NCBI GenBank assembly: GCA_023715185.1
Contig: JAMCAN010000003.1
Coordinates: 310,001-374,000 of the forward strand
From: Planococcus sp. MER TA 32b
GTDB lineage: Bacteria > Bacillota > Bacilli > Bacillales_A > Planococcaceae
DNA: 64,000 nucleotides
Direction of reading: 5' to 3'
Every line of letters starts with the position of its first letter. Position 1 is the stretch's first letter. This document shows, piece by piece, positions 31,698 through 40,446 of this stretch. The notes under the pieces are model-generated. The model worked only from the letters and a program-made list of their open reading frames with translations. It was not told the origin of the DNA and did no database searches. Made by a program: the position numbers and the translations under genes.

Positions 31698-32825
31698 TTA
31701 TTTCCGTAAAGTTGCGGAGTTAATTGCAGCGGCGCTTAACAGCAATACGCCGCTGATGATAAATCCTTGGTCGGCGCTCAATGCGAGTGCGCCTGTAAAA
31801 GCTGAGCCAGCCACGACGCCGATCGAGAAGAAGGCGTAAAAATAACCGTAGGCTTTGCCTCTGGAACGTTCTGTCGTCGAATCGATCAGCAATGAATTGA
31901 TGGAGGGAAACAGGAACGCGAAGCCGATTCCGTAAGTAATCATACTGACATAGAGCAGGGAAGGCGCAGAAACAGAGCTCAATAGAAACAGTGAGCTGCC
32001 CATAAGAAAGAATCCGGCTATCAAGGTATAGACAGGCTTAACGGCATCGAACAGCCGATTTACAGGGAGCAGGAACACCAAAATGGCTGCGATGCCGAAA
32101 ACACTTAATAACAGGCCGCTCATTTCAGCGGGCAGATCAAGCCCGGAAACTTTAAGGGGCAGCATATAAGCCAGCACGCCTTGTGAAAACATCAGGAAGA
32201 AAGCGCCTGTAAACGCGCGCAATAAACCTGGGTTAAGAATGATTTTATTAAAAGCAAGAGGTTCAGCTGGCAGTTCTTTTTTGTTTTTGACAGTGCGGCT
32301 CAACAGGAAAAAGGATAATATGCCGAGAATCAGCAGCATGGCACCTGTCACTGCCATCGTTTCCGGCACACTTGTGCGGCTGGAAAATATGGCGCCGTAT
32401 GCGGGGCCGATAATGGCGGCGAGTCCGACAAAAGCGCCTGAAACGGCAGCTCCTTTGCCGCGCCGGCTATGGTCTGTGCGATTGGCCAAATAAGTGAACG
32501 CTGCAGGGACGATCAGCCCGGCTGCCAATCCGTGGAAGAAGCGGATGGCGAGCAAGCTGTATGGACCTTCTGCGAGTGAGTAAGTGAAGAGAGAGGCGGC
32601 AGTCAGCAGCAAGCCTGCGACTAAAATGGCAAAGGGCCCTTTTCTGTCGGAGAAAATGCCTGAAACGATATTGCCGAAAGTATTGGACAATGAATACATG
32701 CCGACGGCCAATCCGGTTAAAAATGGAGTTGCCTGCAATCCGATCGCGAATGGGCTGATGATCGGCAATTGAGCAAAAAGATCGAAGAACGCGAAGAAAA
32801 TGATGATATAGATGAATAGCTGCAT
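31698..32825 (-). CDS. MFS transporter
   Basis: A 375-residue membrane protein with about 11-12 helices. The MFS motif between helices 2 and 3 is GNIVSGIFSDRKGP, and a PAAFTYLANRTDHSRRGK segment follows helix 4. It resembles drug:H+ antiporters of the 12-helix class, but the cargo is unknown. Start ATG at 32825 with GAGGAA upstream. It diverges from the lipid kinase gene by about 105 bases. Confidence 0.8.
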   Translation of the reverse strand: MQLFIYIIIFFAFFDLFAQLPIISPFAIGLQATPFLTGLAVGMYSLSNTFGNIVSGIFSDRKGPFAILVAGLLLTAASLFTYSLAEGPYSLLAIRFFHGLAAGLIVPAAFTYLANRTDHSRRGKGAAVSGAFVGLAAIIGPAYGAIFSSRTSVPETMAVTGAMLLILGILSFFLLSRTVKNKKELPAEPLAFNKIILNPGLLRAFTGAFFLMFSQGVLAYMLPLKVSGLDLPAEMSGLLLSVFGIAAILVFLLPVNRLFDAVKPVYTLIAGFFLMGSSLFLLSSVSAPSLLYVSMITYGIGFAFLFPSINSLLIDSTTERSRGKAYGYFYAFFSIGVVAGSAFTGALALSADQGFIISGVLLLSAAAINSATLRK

Positions 32826-32930
32826 TGCTGTTCCTCATTTCCTGAAATAATAAAAGATTATGGATTAAGATGGAGTGTTTAAAGGGTAAATAGAAATAAT
32901 GAAACTATTATACCATCTGGAGGTAGAAAG

Positions 32931-33836
32931 ATGAAAAAGGCAATGTTTATACTGAATCCGTCGGCGGGAAAAGAAAAAGCTGCCGATTATAGAGAAAATG
33001 TGGAAAAAACCCTTAAAGAAATGGGGTATATTGTCGATACTAAAGAGACAGCAAAACAAAGCGATGCCACTCTTTTTGCTCGTGAGGCTTGTGAGCAGAA
33101 ATACGATTTTGTTGTAGCGATGGGTGGGGATGGCACGATAAATGAAGCGGTATCCGGTCTGGCGGAGCAGCCTCATCAGCCATTGTTTTCCTTGATTCCT
33201 CTGGGAACTGTCAATGATTTTGCGCGTGCACTCGGAATTTCCCTGGATCCCGAAGAAGCGATCGAGGCTTTGAAAAAAGGGACGGAAAAAGCGGTTGATA
33301 TCGCGAAAGTGGGCGATATGTACTTCATGAACATTTTGGCTATCGGGGATATAGCGGAATCCACTTCGTCTGTATCGCCCGAACAAAAGACACGTCTTGG
33401 AGCGCTGGCCTATTTTATCGAAGGGATCAAAGCGATTACGTCGGATGAAGAAACTTATTTCGAAGTTGAACATGATCACGGTGTTTGGAAAGGTGACGCC
33501 AAACTGGTTCTGGTCGCATTGACCAATTCAGTGGGCGGTTTCGAAAAATTGGCGCCTGAGGCATTGACAGATGACGGTTTGCTTCATCTATACATTATAG
33601 AACATGCTAAACTTGCCGGTTTTGTCAGAATGGCAGGAGCTTTATGGCGGGGGAAACTGGAAGAAGACCCTGAAGTTGAAGCCATCCATACAACAAAAGT
33701 CGTTATCAGAACGAAAGAGCCGTTAATCTGTAATATTGATGGCGACGAAGGCTGTGCGACACCGTTTAAAATCGAAGTTCTACCCCGTCATATACGGGCC
33801 CTGATTCCGCCAGACAAGGAAGAATTAGAAGACTAG
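32931..33836 (+). CDS. Diacylglycerol kinase-family lipid kinase (YegS/BmrU type)
   Basis: A 301-residue soluble lipid kinase with the DAGK catalytic domain: NPSAGKEKA near residue 9, the nucleotide motif VVAMGGDGTINEA (GGDGT at 65-69) and PLGTVNDFARALGI near residue 96. The C-terminal beta domain ends with the CNIDGDEG motif. Members phosphorylate diacylglycerol or related lipids; DgkB, BmrU and YtlR are homologues, and the exact substrate here is open. GGAGG lies upstream of the ATG. It is a single gene. Confidence 0.85.
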   Translation: MKKAMFILNPSAGKEKAADYRENVEKTLKEMGYIVDTKETAKQSDATLFAREACEQKYDFVVAMGGDGTINEAVSGLAEQPHQPLFSLIPLGTVNDFARALGISLDPEEAIEALKKGTEKAVDIAKVGDMYFMNILAIGDIAESTSSVSPEQKTRLGALAYFIEGIKAITSDEETYFEVEHDHGVWKGDAKLVLVALTNSVGGFEKLAPEALTDDGLLHLYIIEHAKLAGFVRMAGALWRGKLEEDPEVEAIHTTKVVIRTKEPLICNIDGDEGCATPFKIEVLPRHIRALIPPDKEELED

Positions 33837-34010
33837 AATAACAAAAACAATATATTAGGAAGAGGTGGAACGCATTTCAGAAATATTAAATGTATGTTAC
33901 TTTTAAAGAAAAAGGGAGATTTTTTATAATAATTGCGGTATGTTTAGTATATATTTAGGGAAGATATTTCCTATAAAATTTGCGGATAGGGCATAGGTAA
34001 TAGACCATAA

Positions 34011-34038
34011 TGCTTAAAAAAATATATGTTTTTAAGCA
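34011..34038. other. Perfect stem-loop upstream of the AraC-type regulator gene
   Basis: TGCTTAAAAA (34011-34020) and TTTTTAAGCA (34029-34038) are perfect inverted 10-base arms around 8 bases. The surrounding 33837-34119 gap is AT-rich with a promoter-like TATAAT at 33925-33930. The hairpin ends without a T-run, so it may be a leader structure or an operator rather than a terminator. Confidence 0.5.
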
Positions 34039-34119
34039 AAACTATGTCCTTATTTATTGTTTCAGTATATAGTTAACATAGTGACTGCAAAAACTTGTGA
34101 AAAGAAAGACGGGGAAAAG

Positions 34120-34905
34120 ATGAATATAATTGCTGTACCAACAATTCAAGAAACCATTTCCAAGATTTTCATGACAGAAAGTGAAAATTTAAACCAGTAT
34201 GATGGCTTGGAAAAGTTTTTTGAGACCGAAACCCAATTAATTTACGAAATCCATCACCTGGAAAAAGAGAAGGCGAAAGAAACGCTTCGCGCCTTGATTG
34301 ACATGATTTCATTGCATGCGGGCAAAGATACGATCCGCGCGATCCGTAACTATTACATAGTTCTTTCTTCTGTGATGGCAAGAAAACTATTTGAAATGCG
34401 CGTGCCGCCGAAAAAAGCTTTTGCTTTCAATAACGCTTGTATCGAGCTGGTGGATAACCGCATGAATGATTCAGAATTCTTGTATGTGGCTGACGAACTG
34501 ATTGAATTTTTCGTTTCAGTTATTTCAGAGCGCAAACAGCCTTCGTTCGGCCATCAGACCGTAAACAAAGTGGTCATGTTCATCAATGATGAAGTGGAAC
34601 GCGATTTGTCGGTTGAAGATGTAGCGAAGCATTTCCACATTTCAACAAGCCATTTATCGCGGATTTTCCGTGAACATGCCGGCATTACATTGGTGGAATA
34701 CCTGAATGTGCGCCGTGTTGAGGAATCCCAGCATTACCTTCGCCATTCAGACAAAGGGATTTCAGAAATCTCGAAGCAATTCCATTTCTGCAACCAGAGT
34801 TACTTTACCCGCATCTTCAAGAAATATACGACGGTTACGCCGAAGCAATTCCGCGACAGCCAGCATATTCCTTATTTCAGATATACATTGCCGAACGCTA
34901 AGTAA
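34120..34905 (+). CDS. AraC-family transcriptional regulator
   Basis: About 261 residues. The C-terminal ~100 residues are a double helix-turn-helix: DLSVEDVAKHFHISTSHLSRIF then ISEISKQFHFCNQSYFTRIFKKYTTVTPKQFR, cited here by position 165-250. The N-terminal ~150 residues are all-helical and lack a cupin sugar-binding fold, so the signal is unknown. ATG at 34120 has GGGG just upstream; the longer frame from 34057 lacks a ribosome site. It follows an unusually long AT-rich leader. Confidence 0.85.
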   Translation: MNIIAVPTIQETISKIFMTESENLNQYDGLEKFFETETQLIYEIHHLEKEKAKETLRALIDMISLHAGKDTIRAIRNYYIVLSSVMARKLFEMRVPPKKAFAFNNACIELVDNRMNDSEFLYVADELIEFFVSVISERKQPSFGHQTVNKVVMFINDEVERDLSVEDVAKHFHISTSHLSRIFREHAGITLVEYLNVRRVEESQHYLRHSDKGISEISKQFHFCNQSYFTRIFKKYTTVTPKQFRDSQHIPYFRYTLPNAK

Positions 34906-34933
34906 GGAGAAGAAATTCTCCTTTTTTTTTTTG
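34904..34933 (+). terminator. Terminator of the AraC-type gene
   Basis: AAGGAGAA (34904-34911) pairs with TTCTCCTT (34916-34923) and a run of about eleven T follows. It overlaps the stop codon. Confidence 0.85.
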
Positions 34934-35089
34934 CTTTTTCGCCTGCACAAAAGCGCTGCCGCTTTTCGGGGACGCCATAATGTTGTCATATCTTTTAACC
35001 AATACAGTGCCAGGCTTTTTCGCGGTTTGAAATATACGCTTCGTATGCGGTATACTTCTTAATAGTTTAAAAAGGTGAAGGTGACTAAT

Positions 35090-35899
35090 TTGAAAAAGAA
35101 ATTTATTTTAATGTCGATGCTTGCGGCTGCGGTGCTTTTCCTTAGTGGCTGTTCGGCTGTAGAAAATAAAGAAGGGTTTTTCTACAGTATTTTTGTTGCG
35201 CCATTCGATTTTTCACTTGATTATTTAGGGAATCTTTTCGGCGGCAGCTACGGTCTTGCAATTGTGGCCATCACGGTTATTATCCGTCTTGTGCTGATGC
35301 CTTTCATGCTGCGCACTTATAAGCGCCAGCAGGGAATGAAAGTGAAAATGGATGCGATGCGTCCGGAAATGGAAGACATCCAGAAGCGCCTGAAAGGGAC
35401 AAAGGATAAAGAAGAGCAGATGAAGCTTCAGCAGGAAATGATGGGGCTTTACAAAAAACATGAAGTCAACCCCTTGAATATGGGCTGTCTGCCGGTAGTC
35501 ATCCAGATGCCGATCATCATGGGCCTGTATTTCGCTATCCTGTATTCGCCGGAAGTGCGTTCGCACGAATTCCTTTGGTTCAATCTTGGTGAGCCGGATA
35601 TCGTCATGACATTGATCGCTGGTGCCGTTTACTTCTTCCAGGCGAAAGTTTCGCTCTGGACAATGCCTGAACAGCAGCAGAAGCAGATGAAACTTTTCGT
35701 CTACATTTCACCGATCATGATCATGTTCATCTCGTTCACGTCAATGGCCGCTCTGCCGGTTTACTGGACAGTCGGCGGTATCCTGTTGATCATCCAGACA
35801 TTCATCGGACGCAAGTTCTATTCGAACCATCCGGAAAAAGCTTTGGAAGCAGTGGAAGATGAAGGCGATGAGAAAGTAGTCCTGGATAAGAAAAAATAA
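35090..35899 (+). CDS. yidC: Membrane protein insertase YidC/OxaA (lipoprotein type)
   Basis: Inserts and folds membrane proteins, alone or with Sec. The 269-residue protein has a lipoprotein signal with lipobox LSGC (Cys21), then five membrane segments; the conserved positively charged groove residue is Arg66 in VIIRLVLMP. KLQQEMMGLYKKHEVNPLNM and GCLPVVIQMPIIMGLY are family marks. The TTG at 35090 gives a normal signal peptide and GAAGGTGA lies upstream; GTG starts at 35075/35081 are alternatives. Because it is not beside rpmH/rnpA, it is probably the second paralogue (YqjG/YidC2 type). Confidence 0.92.
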   Translation: MKKKFILMSMLAAAVLFLSGCSAVENKEGFFYSIFVAPFDFSLDYLGNLFGGSYGLAIVAITVIIRLVLMPFMLRTYKRQQGMKVKMDAMRPEMEDIQKRLKGTKDKEEQMKLQQEMMGLYKKHEVNPLNMGCLPVVIQMPIIMGLYFAILYSPEVRSHEFLWFNLGEPDIVMTLIAGAVYFFQAKVSLWTMPEQQQKQMKLFVYISPIMIMFISFTSMAALPVYWTVGGILLIIQTFIGRKFYSNHPEKALEAVEDEGDEKVVLDKKK

Positions 35900-35908
35900 T
35901 GGAAGATT

Positions 35909-35936
35909 GCCGGCATCGGATGCCGGCTTTCTTTTT
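35909..35936 (+). terminator. Terminator of yidC
   Basis: GCCGGCATC (35909-35917) pairs with GATGCCGGC (about 35919-35927), then TTTCTTTTT. Confidence 0.8.
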
Positions 35937-35949
35937 GGGAGTGGAACGA

Positions 35950-36195
35950 ATGAATTCAAAAATGCTGCAAGGAATCGGGATTGCTTCACTTAGTATTTGG
36001 GCGGTTGTATTCCTGATTATGGGATATATGGATATCGCAGTACTGTTCATGACCGTACTGTTCGTTCTGACGAATATGTTCAGGTATCGGCAGATGAAAG
36101 CGCAGGGCATGGACCGCGAAGCGAAATGGATGATGGGGATGGCAGTCATCTTCGGTATTCTCTTTTTCGTAGTGCTTGGAACCATTCTGCTATAA
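35950..36195 (+). CDS. Small two-helix membrane protein (unrecognised)
   Basis: An 81-residue protein with three hydrophobic stretches (ASLSIWAVVFLIMGYM, IAVLFMTVLFVLTNMF, MAVIFGILFFVVLGTILL) and a short basic loop RYRQMKAQGMDREAK. I do not recognise a family. ATG at 35950 has GGGAG 8 bases upstream, after the yidC terminator, and a terminator follows, so it is a genuine small unit of unknown role. Confidence 0.65.
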   Translation: MNSKMLQGIGIASLSIWAVVFLIMGYMDIAVLFMTVLFVLTNMFRYRQMKAQGMDREAKWMMGMAVIFGILFFVVLGTILL

Positions 36196-36229
36196 ATGAA
36201 AGAAATCAAAACTTCATCCAAAACACAAA

Positions 36230-36266
36230 AACAGCGCCGCCCGTTTAAAGGGAGGCGCTGCTTTTT
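36230..36266. terminator. Bidirectional terminator between two small genes
   Basis: CAGCGCCGCCC (about 36232-36242) pairs with GGGAGGCGCTG (about 36250-36260) with a T-run on the right. Confidence 0.8.
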
Positions 36267-36297
36267 GCATGCTATATTGTATTCCTTGGAAGTCTTC

Positions 36298-36411
36298 TTA
36301 AGCGGAAGCCACAGTATTCTGAGCTTGCCGTTTATCCTGTTCGCGTTCGTTCAGCAAAAGATCTAATCGGTTCATAAGATTGAGAAGATCGCTTTGTGAA
36401 ATTTGTTTCAT
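36298..36411 (-). CDS. 37-residue hypothetical peptide
   Basis: A short frame starting MKQISQSDLLNLMNRLDLLL and rich in leucine, arginine and glutamate, probably a single amphipathic helix. AAGGAG lies 9 bases before the ATG; an in-frame ATG three codons earlier is too close to that site. A terminator lies downstream at 36230-36266. I cannot name the family. Small size keeps confidence moderate. Confidence 0.55.
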   Translation of the reverse strand: MKQISQSDLLNLMNRLDLLLNEREQDKRQAQNTVASA

Positions 36412-36485
36412 TGTGCCCATCTCCTTGCAGCTTTGATGCCTATTTATTCGAATGGTATCTGAGGCTTTTGGGGGTGGGCTGAAAA

Positions 36486-37637
36486 TTAATACGAGAATTT
36501 TTTCCGCGTCATCAGGACGACGATGATTGCGGGGAACGAAAACGCGATCATTCCGAGGAATGACAGGCCAGGCGATATTTCATACAGGAAACCGCCGATG
36601 AAAGTCAGCAAGGCGACGCTCAGGCTCATGGCAACAGCGGCATACATGCCTTGCGCGGCGGGAATATGCGATGGGTCGAGCTTTTTAAAAATATAGCGGA
36701 TGTAAGCGAAATGGGCGACACCGAAGGACAAGGCATGCAGCACTTGCGAAAAAATGAACACCCATACAGAAGGGAACATGAAAATCAGGACCCAGCGCAA
36801 AGTGGAGCCGATGCCCGCCAGAAGAAACATCGAAGAAACGCTCCATTTGTCGAACCACGTATCCGCTTTGGCAAAAAAGAGGATTTCAAAAATGATGGCG
36901 ACATTGAGGCTCAGGCCGATATAAAAGCTGTTGACGCCGATATCCTGCAAATAGATGAAGCCGTAGTTATAATAAGCGGCGTGAGCTCCCTGCAATAAAA
37001 TCGACACCGTCAACACAGTCAAAAATGCTTTCGATTTCAGCAATTCTGCGACAGCGCCTTTGCTCGATTTGTTTTTGGGCTCCGGTTTTATTGATAGAGG
37101 TGCAGGGGAGACGGTCGATAGCGTAACCGCCATGAACAGCAGGCCGGCAAGCATGACCCAGAGAATCGCCTGTTCCTGCCAGACAGCAGTCACCACTCCG
37201 ACAATCAGTAAAGCAACCGTATAGCCGAGTGAACCGAAAGAACGGCTTTTGCCGTAATGGATGCGATCGCTTTGCATCAATACCGTTGCGCCGCTTTCCA
37301 TGGCAGGCAAAATGTTCGGATAGATAAAGTTGAAGAGGAACGTGATGGCAAAAAGCATTACATAAGAATTTGCCGGTATGTACAAAGCCATGCTGATGAG
37401 TGAAGCGATGGCCAGAATCTGCATCAGGCGGCCAAGGGAAAACAGCCTTGTGAGCGTGGGAAAAAAGAATAAAGTGGACAATGAGCGGGCAATCATGCCG
37501 GCCCCCATGATGATGCTTGCTGCAGAAACACTGAGTCCTTTATCGTTGGTTAACCAGCCGGTCCAGTAAGGAAGGAATATGCCCCAGGTAAAAAAGAAGG
37601 CGAAGAAGTTAAGCGACAGCCATTTCTGATTGTTCAT
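36486..37637 (-). CDS. MFS transporter (MFS_1-like, YwbF/HcaT type)
   Basis: A 383-residue, 12-helix transporter. The opening WLSLNFFAFFFTWGIFLPYW and the QSDRIHYGKSRSFGSLGY segment near residue 123 are typical of the PPP/HcaT-like MFS_1 family, to which Bacillus YwbF belongs. Substrates of that branch (phenylpropionate, nucleosides or sugars) vary, so none is assigned. Start ATG at 37637 with GAGGGT upstream. It is divergent from the carboxypeptidase gene. Confidence 0.82.
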   Translation of the reverse strand: MNNQKWLSLNFFAFFFTWGIFLPYWTGWLTNDKGLSVSAASIIMGAGMIARSLSTLFFFPTLTRLFSLGRLMQILAIASLISMALYIPANSYVMLFAITFLFNFIYPNILPAMESGATVLMQSDRIHYGKSRSFGSLGYTVALLIVGVVTAVWQEQAILWVMLAGLLFMAVTLSTVSPAPLSIKPEPKNKSSKGAVAELLKSKAFLTVLTVSILLQGAHAAYYNYGFIYLQDIGVNSFYIGLSLNVAIIFEILFFAKADTWFDKWSVSSMFLLAGIGSTLRWVLIFMFPSVWVFIFSQVLHALSFGVAHFAYIRYIFKKLDPSHIPAAQGMYAAVAMSLSVALLTFIGGFLYEISPGLSFLGMIAFSFPAIIVVLMTRKKFSY

Positions 37638-37757
37638 GCGTGTACCCTCGAATCTTTAAAAGTCATTACAAGTATATCGAAAGTTCATTGATTTAGGGAG
37701 AATTTAAAGCATAAAGATGTTAGAATGATAAAGAACTTGAGAGAAAGAAGGAGAGTT

Positions 37758-38633
37758 ATGCAATCTCGTTATTCAATGAATAAAAAAGATAAGAAACCTT
37801 ATATAAAATGGATTTTGATCATCGGCGCTGTGCTGATTGCGGCGTCAATCACACTCTGGCTTTATCTTCATGACTGGGATATGGAGCGGAGCTTAGAGGC
37901 GTTAACAGGTGAGGACACTCAGCAATCAGTCCCTGAAGCTAAGGCCGAAGAGCAGATTGCGGATGCGCAGGAAGAAGACGTTGTCATTCCTGAAGAAAAA
38001 GAGGAAGAAGTCGAAGAAAACCTGCCTGTGACCCAGGAGCCCGATGAAGAAGCTGTGGAAGAGGAAGTCAAAGATGCAACCGTGTACCCCGAATCGATCG
38101 AATTGCCGAACGAGCCCACGGTAATTGATGGCATTCTGCTGGCAAACAAGCAGAATCCGCTGCCTTCAGATCATAATCCGGGCGTTAATCCGGAAGCGAA
38201 AAGCGCTTTTGAAGCGATGCGTGCCGACGCGCTGGAATCGAATATCGATTTAACCGCCTTCAGCACATTCCGTGATTTTGCCCGCCAGAAGCAATTATAT
38301 GAGGGATATGTCGCTAAAGACGGTCAGGAAAAAGCGGACCGTTACAGTGCCCGTCCCGGTTTTTCGGAACACCAGACAGGTCTGGCTTTTGATATCGGCG
38401 AATCTGGTGCGGAACAGCACTGGGCCGCCGCAAGCTTTGGTGATACCGAAGCCGGAAAATGGGTGGCTGAAAATGCCCATCGCTACGGCTTTATCCTGCG
38501 TTACCCGGAAGGCAAGGAACAATTGACCGGCTATATGCACGAATCGTGGCATTTCCGCTTTGTCGGAAAAGAAGTCGCGAAAGAGATTTACGAAGCGGAT
38601 ATCACGTTGGAAGAATATCTTGAACAGCGGTAA
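37758..38633 (+). CDS. D-alanyl-D-alanine carboxypeptidase, VanY family
   Basis: A 291-residue membrane-anchored peptidase M15B. A helix at about residues 16-36 anchors it; residues 50-110 are a strongly acidic linker; the catalytic domain has the zinc motif SEHQTGLAFD (203-212) and HESWHFRFVG near residue 265. It trims the terminal D-Ala from peptidoglycan stem peptides outside the membrane. ATG at 37758 has AAGGAGAG 5 bases upstream. Homologues: Bacillus YodJ and DdcB-type enzymes. Confidence 0.9.
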   Translation: MQSRYSMNKKDKKPYIKWILIIGAVLIAASITLWLYLHDWDMERSLEALTGEDTQQSVPEAKAEEQIADAQEEDVVIPEEKEEEVEENLPVTQEPDEEAVEEEVKDATVYPESIELPNEPTVIDGILLANKQNPLPSDHNPGVNPEAKSAFEAMRADALESNIDLTAFSTFRDFARQKQLYEGYVAKDGQEKADRYSARPGFSEHQTGLAFDIGESGAEQHWAAASFGDTEAGKWVAENAHRYGFILRYPEGKEQLTGYMHESWHFRFVGKEVAKEIYEADITLEEYLEQR

Positions 38634-38643
38634 ACGATTCAAA

Positions 38644-38683
38644 AAAGCGCCGATCAGCAGTTAATGCTGATCGGCGCTTTTCT
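38644..38683 (+). terminator. Terminator of the VanY-type gene
   Basis: AGCGCCGATCAGCA (38646-38659) pairs with TGCTGATCGGCGCT (38665-38678), with flanking A and T runs. Confidence 0.85.
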
Positions 38684-38686
38684 TAT

Positions 38687-38856
38687 TGTTTAGACTCCAA
38701 CGGCCAACTCCTCGAGTCGTAAGCCACTTCGCCAAATCGTAAAAAACCTTACTGCTCCTGCATCGCTGCGTTAGCTTCGTCGCAAAGCGATGTCCCAAAT
38801 TAAATTTGGTTCATCTCTTGCTTGTCGAGGCTGAACGGGCGCCGTCGCTTTTCTTA
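38687..38856. repeat. Single copy of the GTCCAGACTCC-type repeat
   Basis: It begins with TTTAGACTCCAACGGCC, carries the core TGCTCCTGCATCGCTGCG from 38753, an inverted pair around CCCAAATTAAATTTGG (38805-38820), and ends AACGGGCGCCGTCGC. Same family as the pairs at 7919 and 10356. It fills the space between two convergent genes. Confidence 0.8.
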
Positions 38857-40308
38857 TAAAATCGGTGCCAGCAAACGGGCTATCGATTCTTTTGTTTTGA
38901 TCAAACGTGTTCGCTCGTAGTAGGTCTGCATCGTGAGCTCATTCGATAACTCCATGTCCTGGCGGAACAGTCTGCCAAGTTCTTGGGAAATGCCTCTATC
39001 ATAGATGAAGGCATTCACTTCGAAATTCAATTTAAAGCTGCGGACATCGATATTGGCGGTGCCGACAGTCGATGCCTTATCATCCACTACAATCATTTTC
39101 GTGTGCAGGAAGCCGTTGTCGTAGATGAAAACCCTTGCCCCCGCGCGCAGCAGCTGGCCGGCATAAGAATATGTCGCCCAATAGACGAAGGGATGGTCGG
39201 GTTTATTCGGGATCATCACCCGTACATCAATGCCTGACAAAGACGCTACTCGGATCGCGTCGTAGAAGCTGGCATCCGGGATGAAGTAGGGGGTCTGGAT
39301 ATAAATATACTCATCGGCCATGTTGATCAGTTTCATATAGCCATCTTTTATCTGTTCCCATTCTTCATCAGGGCCGCTTGACACGATCTGCATGGAAGTG
39401 GTCCCTTTTTCTGCTACGGCAGGGAAATAGATTTCATCATATTCAATGTCCTGGCGAATGGAAGCCTGATTCCAGTCACGGATGAAACGGGTTTGGAGCG
39501 GGTGCAATGCTCCGCCTTCTATACGGAGATGCGTGTCGCGCCAATAGCCGAATTTCCGGCTGAGCCCGATATATTCGTCGCCAACGTTAAAACCGCCGAT
39601 GTATCCGATGCAGCCGTCGATAACGACGATTTTTCTGTGGTTGCGGTAATTCAGGCGGGGATTGATAAGCGGCAGAATGGAAGGGAAGAAAGTTTCCACT
39701 TCGCCGCCGTACTTGATGAGCTCTTTGAAATGTCTTTTGCTCAATGTTCGTGAACCCATATCATCATACAGCAACCTTATTTTAACCCCTTGTTTCGCTT
39801 TATCAATCAAGGCATCCAGCAGCCGGTTGCCCAATTGATCCAGCCTGAAGATGTAATATTGGATATGTATATGGTGTTTCGCATTTTTGATATCCTCTAG
39901 CAGCGCTTCGAATTTATCGCGTCCATCATTGAAAATCTGGACATCGTTATTTTGGGTCAAAACAGCGCCATTATTACGAAGGTGAAGATAAATCAGGTCT
40001 TTATATTCTTTTGAATTTTCATTTCGGAAAAAGAAGGTGTCGTCATGGAGTTCGTTCATCTGATGGGCGATTAAATTCTCAATCCCGACCCGGGTACGGC
40101 CTTCCCATTTGAATAACGTCTTTTTTCTGAGGCGTCGTCCCAGCAGAAGATAGATGAAGAAACCTGCAATCGGGATGAAAAACAGCACCAGTAACCAAGC
40201 CCAGGTTGAAGAAGCATCACGGCGTTCAAGAAAAACGAGTGCTGCGGCAAGGAAGATATTCAATATGAAGATGGCGACAGATAAAAAACTGATGATGGTG
40301 ATAGTCAT
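38854..40308 (-). CDS. cls: Cardiolipin synthase
   Basis: Joins two phosphatidylglycerol molecules into cardiolipin. The 484-residue protein has two N-terminal membrane helices (about residues 5-25 and 33-55) with a PLDc_N motif, then two phospholipase D domains with HKD motifs: NHRKIVVIDG and HTKMIVVDDKASTVGTAN. The start at 40308 (MTITIISFL) has AAAAGGGGAAG upstream; a longer frame from 40329 lacks a site. It is a single gene, transcribed toward the repeat at 38687-38856. Confidence 0.93.
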   Translation of the reverse strand: MTITIISFLSVAIFILNIFLAAALVFLERRDASSTWAWLLVLFFIPIAGFFIYLLLGRRLRKKTLFKWEGRTRVGIENLIAHQMNELHDDTFFFRNENSKEYKDLIYLHLRNNGAVLTQNNDVQIFNDGRDKFEALLEDIKNAKHHIHIQYYIFRLDQLGNRLLDALIDKAKQGVKIRLLYDDMGSRTLSKRHFKELIKYGGEVETFFPSILPLINPRLNYRNHRKIVVIDGCIGYIGGFNVGDEYIGLSRKFGYWRDTHLRIEGGALHPLQTRFIRDWNQASIRQDIEYDEIYFPAVAEKGTTSMQIVSSGPDEEWEQIKDGYMKLINMADEYIYIQTPYFIPDASFYDAIRVASLSGIDVRVMIPNKPDHPFVYWATYSYAGQLLRAGARVFIYDNGFLHTKMIVVDDKASTVGTANIDVRSFKLNFEVNAFIYDRGISQELGRLFRQDMELSNELTMQTYYERTRLIKTKESIARLLAPIL

Positions 40309-40412
40309 TTTACTTCCCCTTTTATGCAAAATACATTGTATTTACAGTATAAACCATTTAATTCTCTATAAGAAGAAATTGTAAAAATCGACTGTGAATT
40401 TTTTCTTAAAGC

Positions 40413-40440
40413 AAAAACCCGCTTCAAAAGAAACGGGCTT
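40413..40440 (-). terminator. Terminator after the squalene/phytoene synthase gene
   Basis: On the minus strand GCCCGTTTC pairs with GAAGCGGG, then TTTTTGC. Confidence 0.7.
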
Positions 40441-40446
40441 GCCAGC

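Noticed and set aside
35899..35949. Upstream extension of the 81-residue membrane protein to an ATG at 35899
   Set aside because: The extension overlaps the yidC stop and passes through its terminator hairpin; the ATG at 35950 has the ribosome site.
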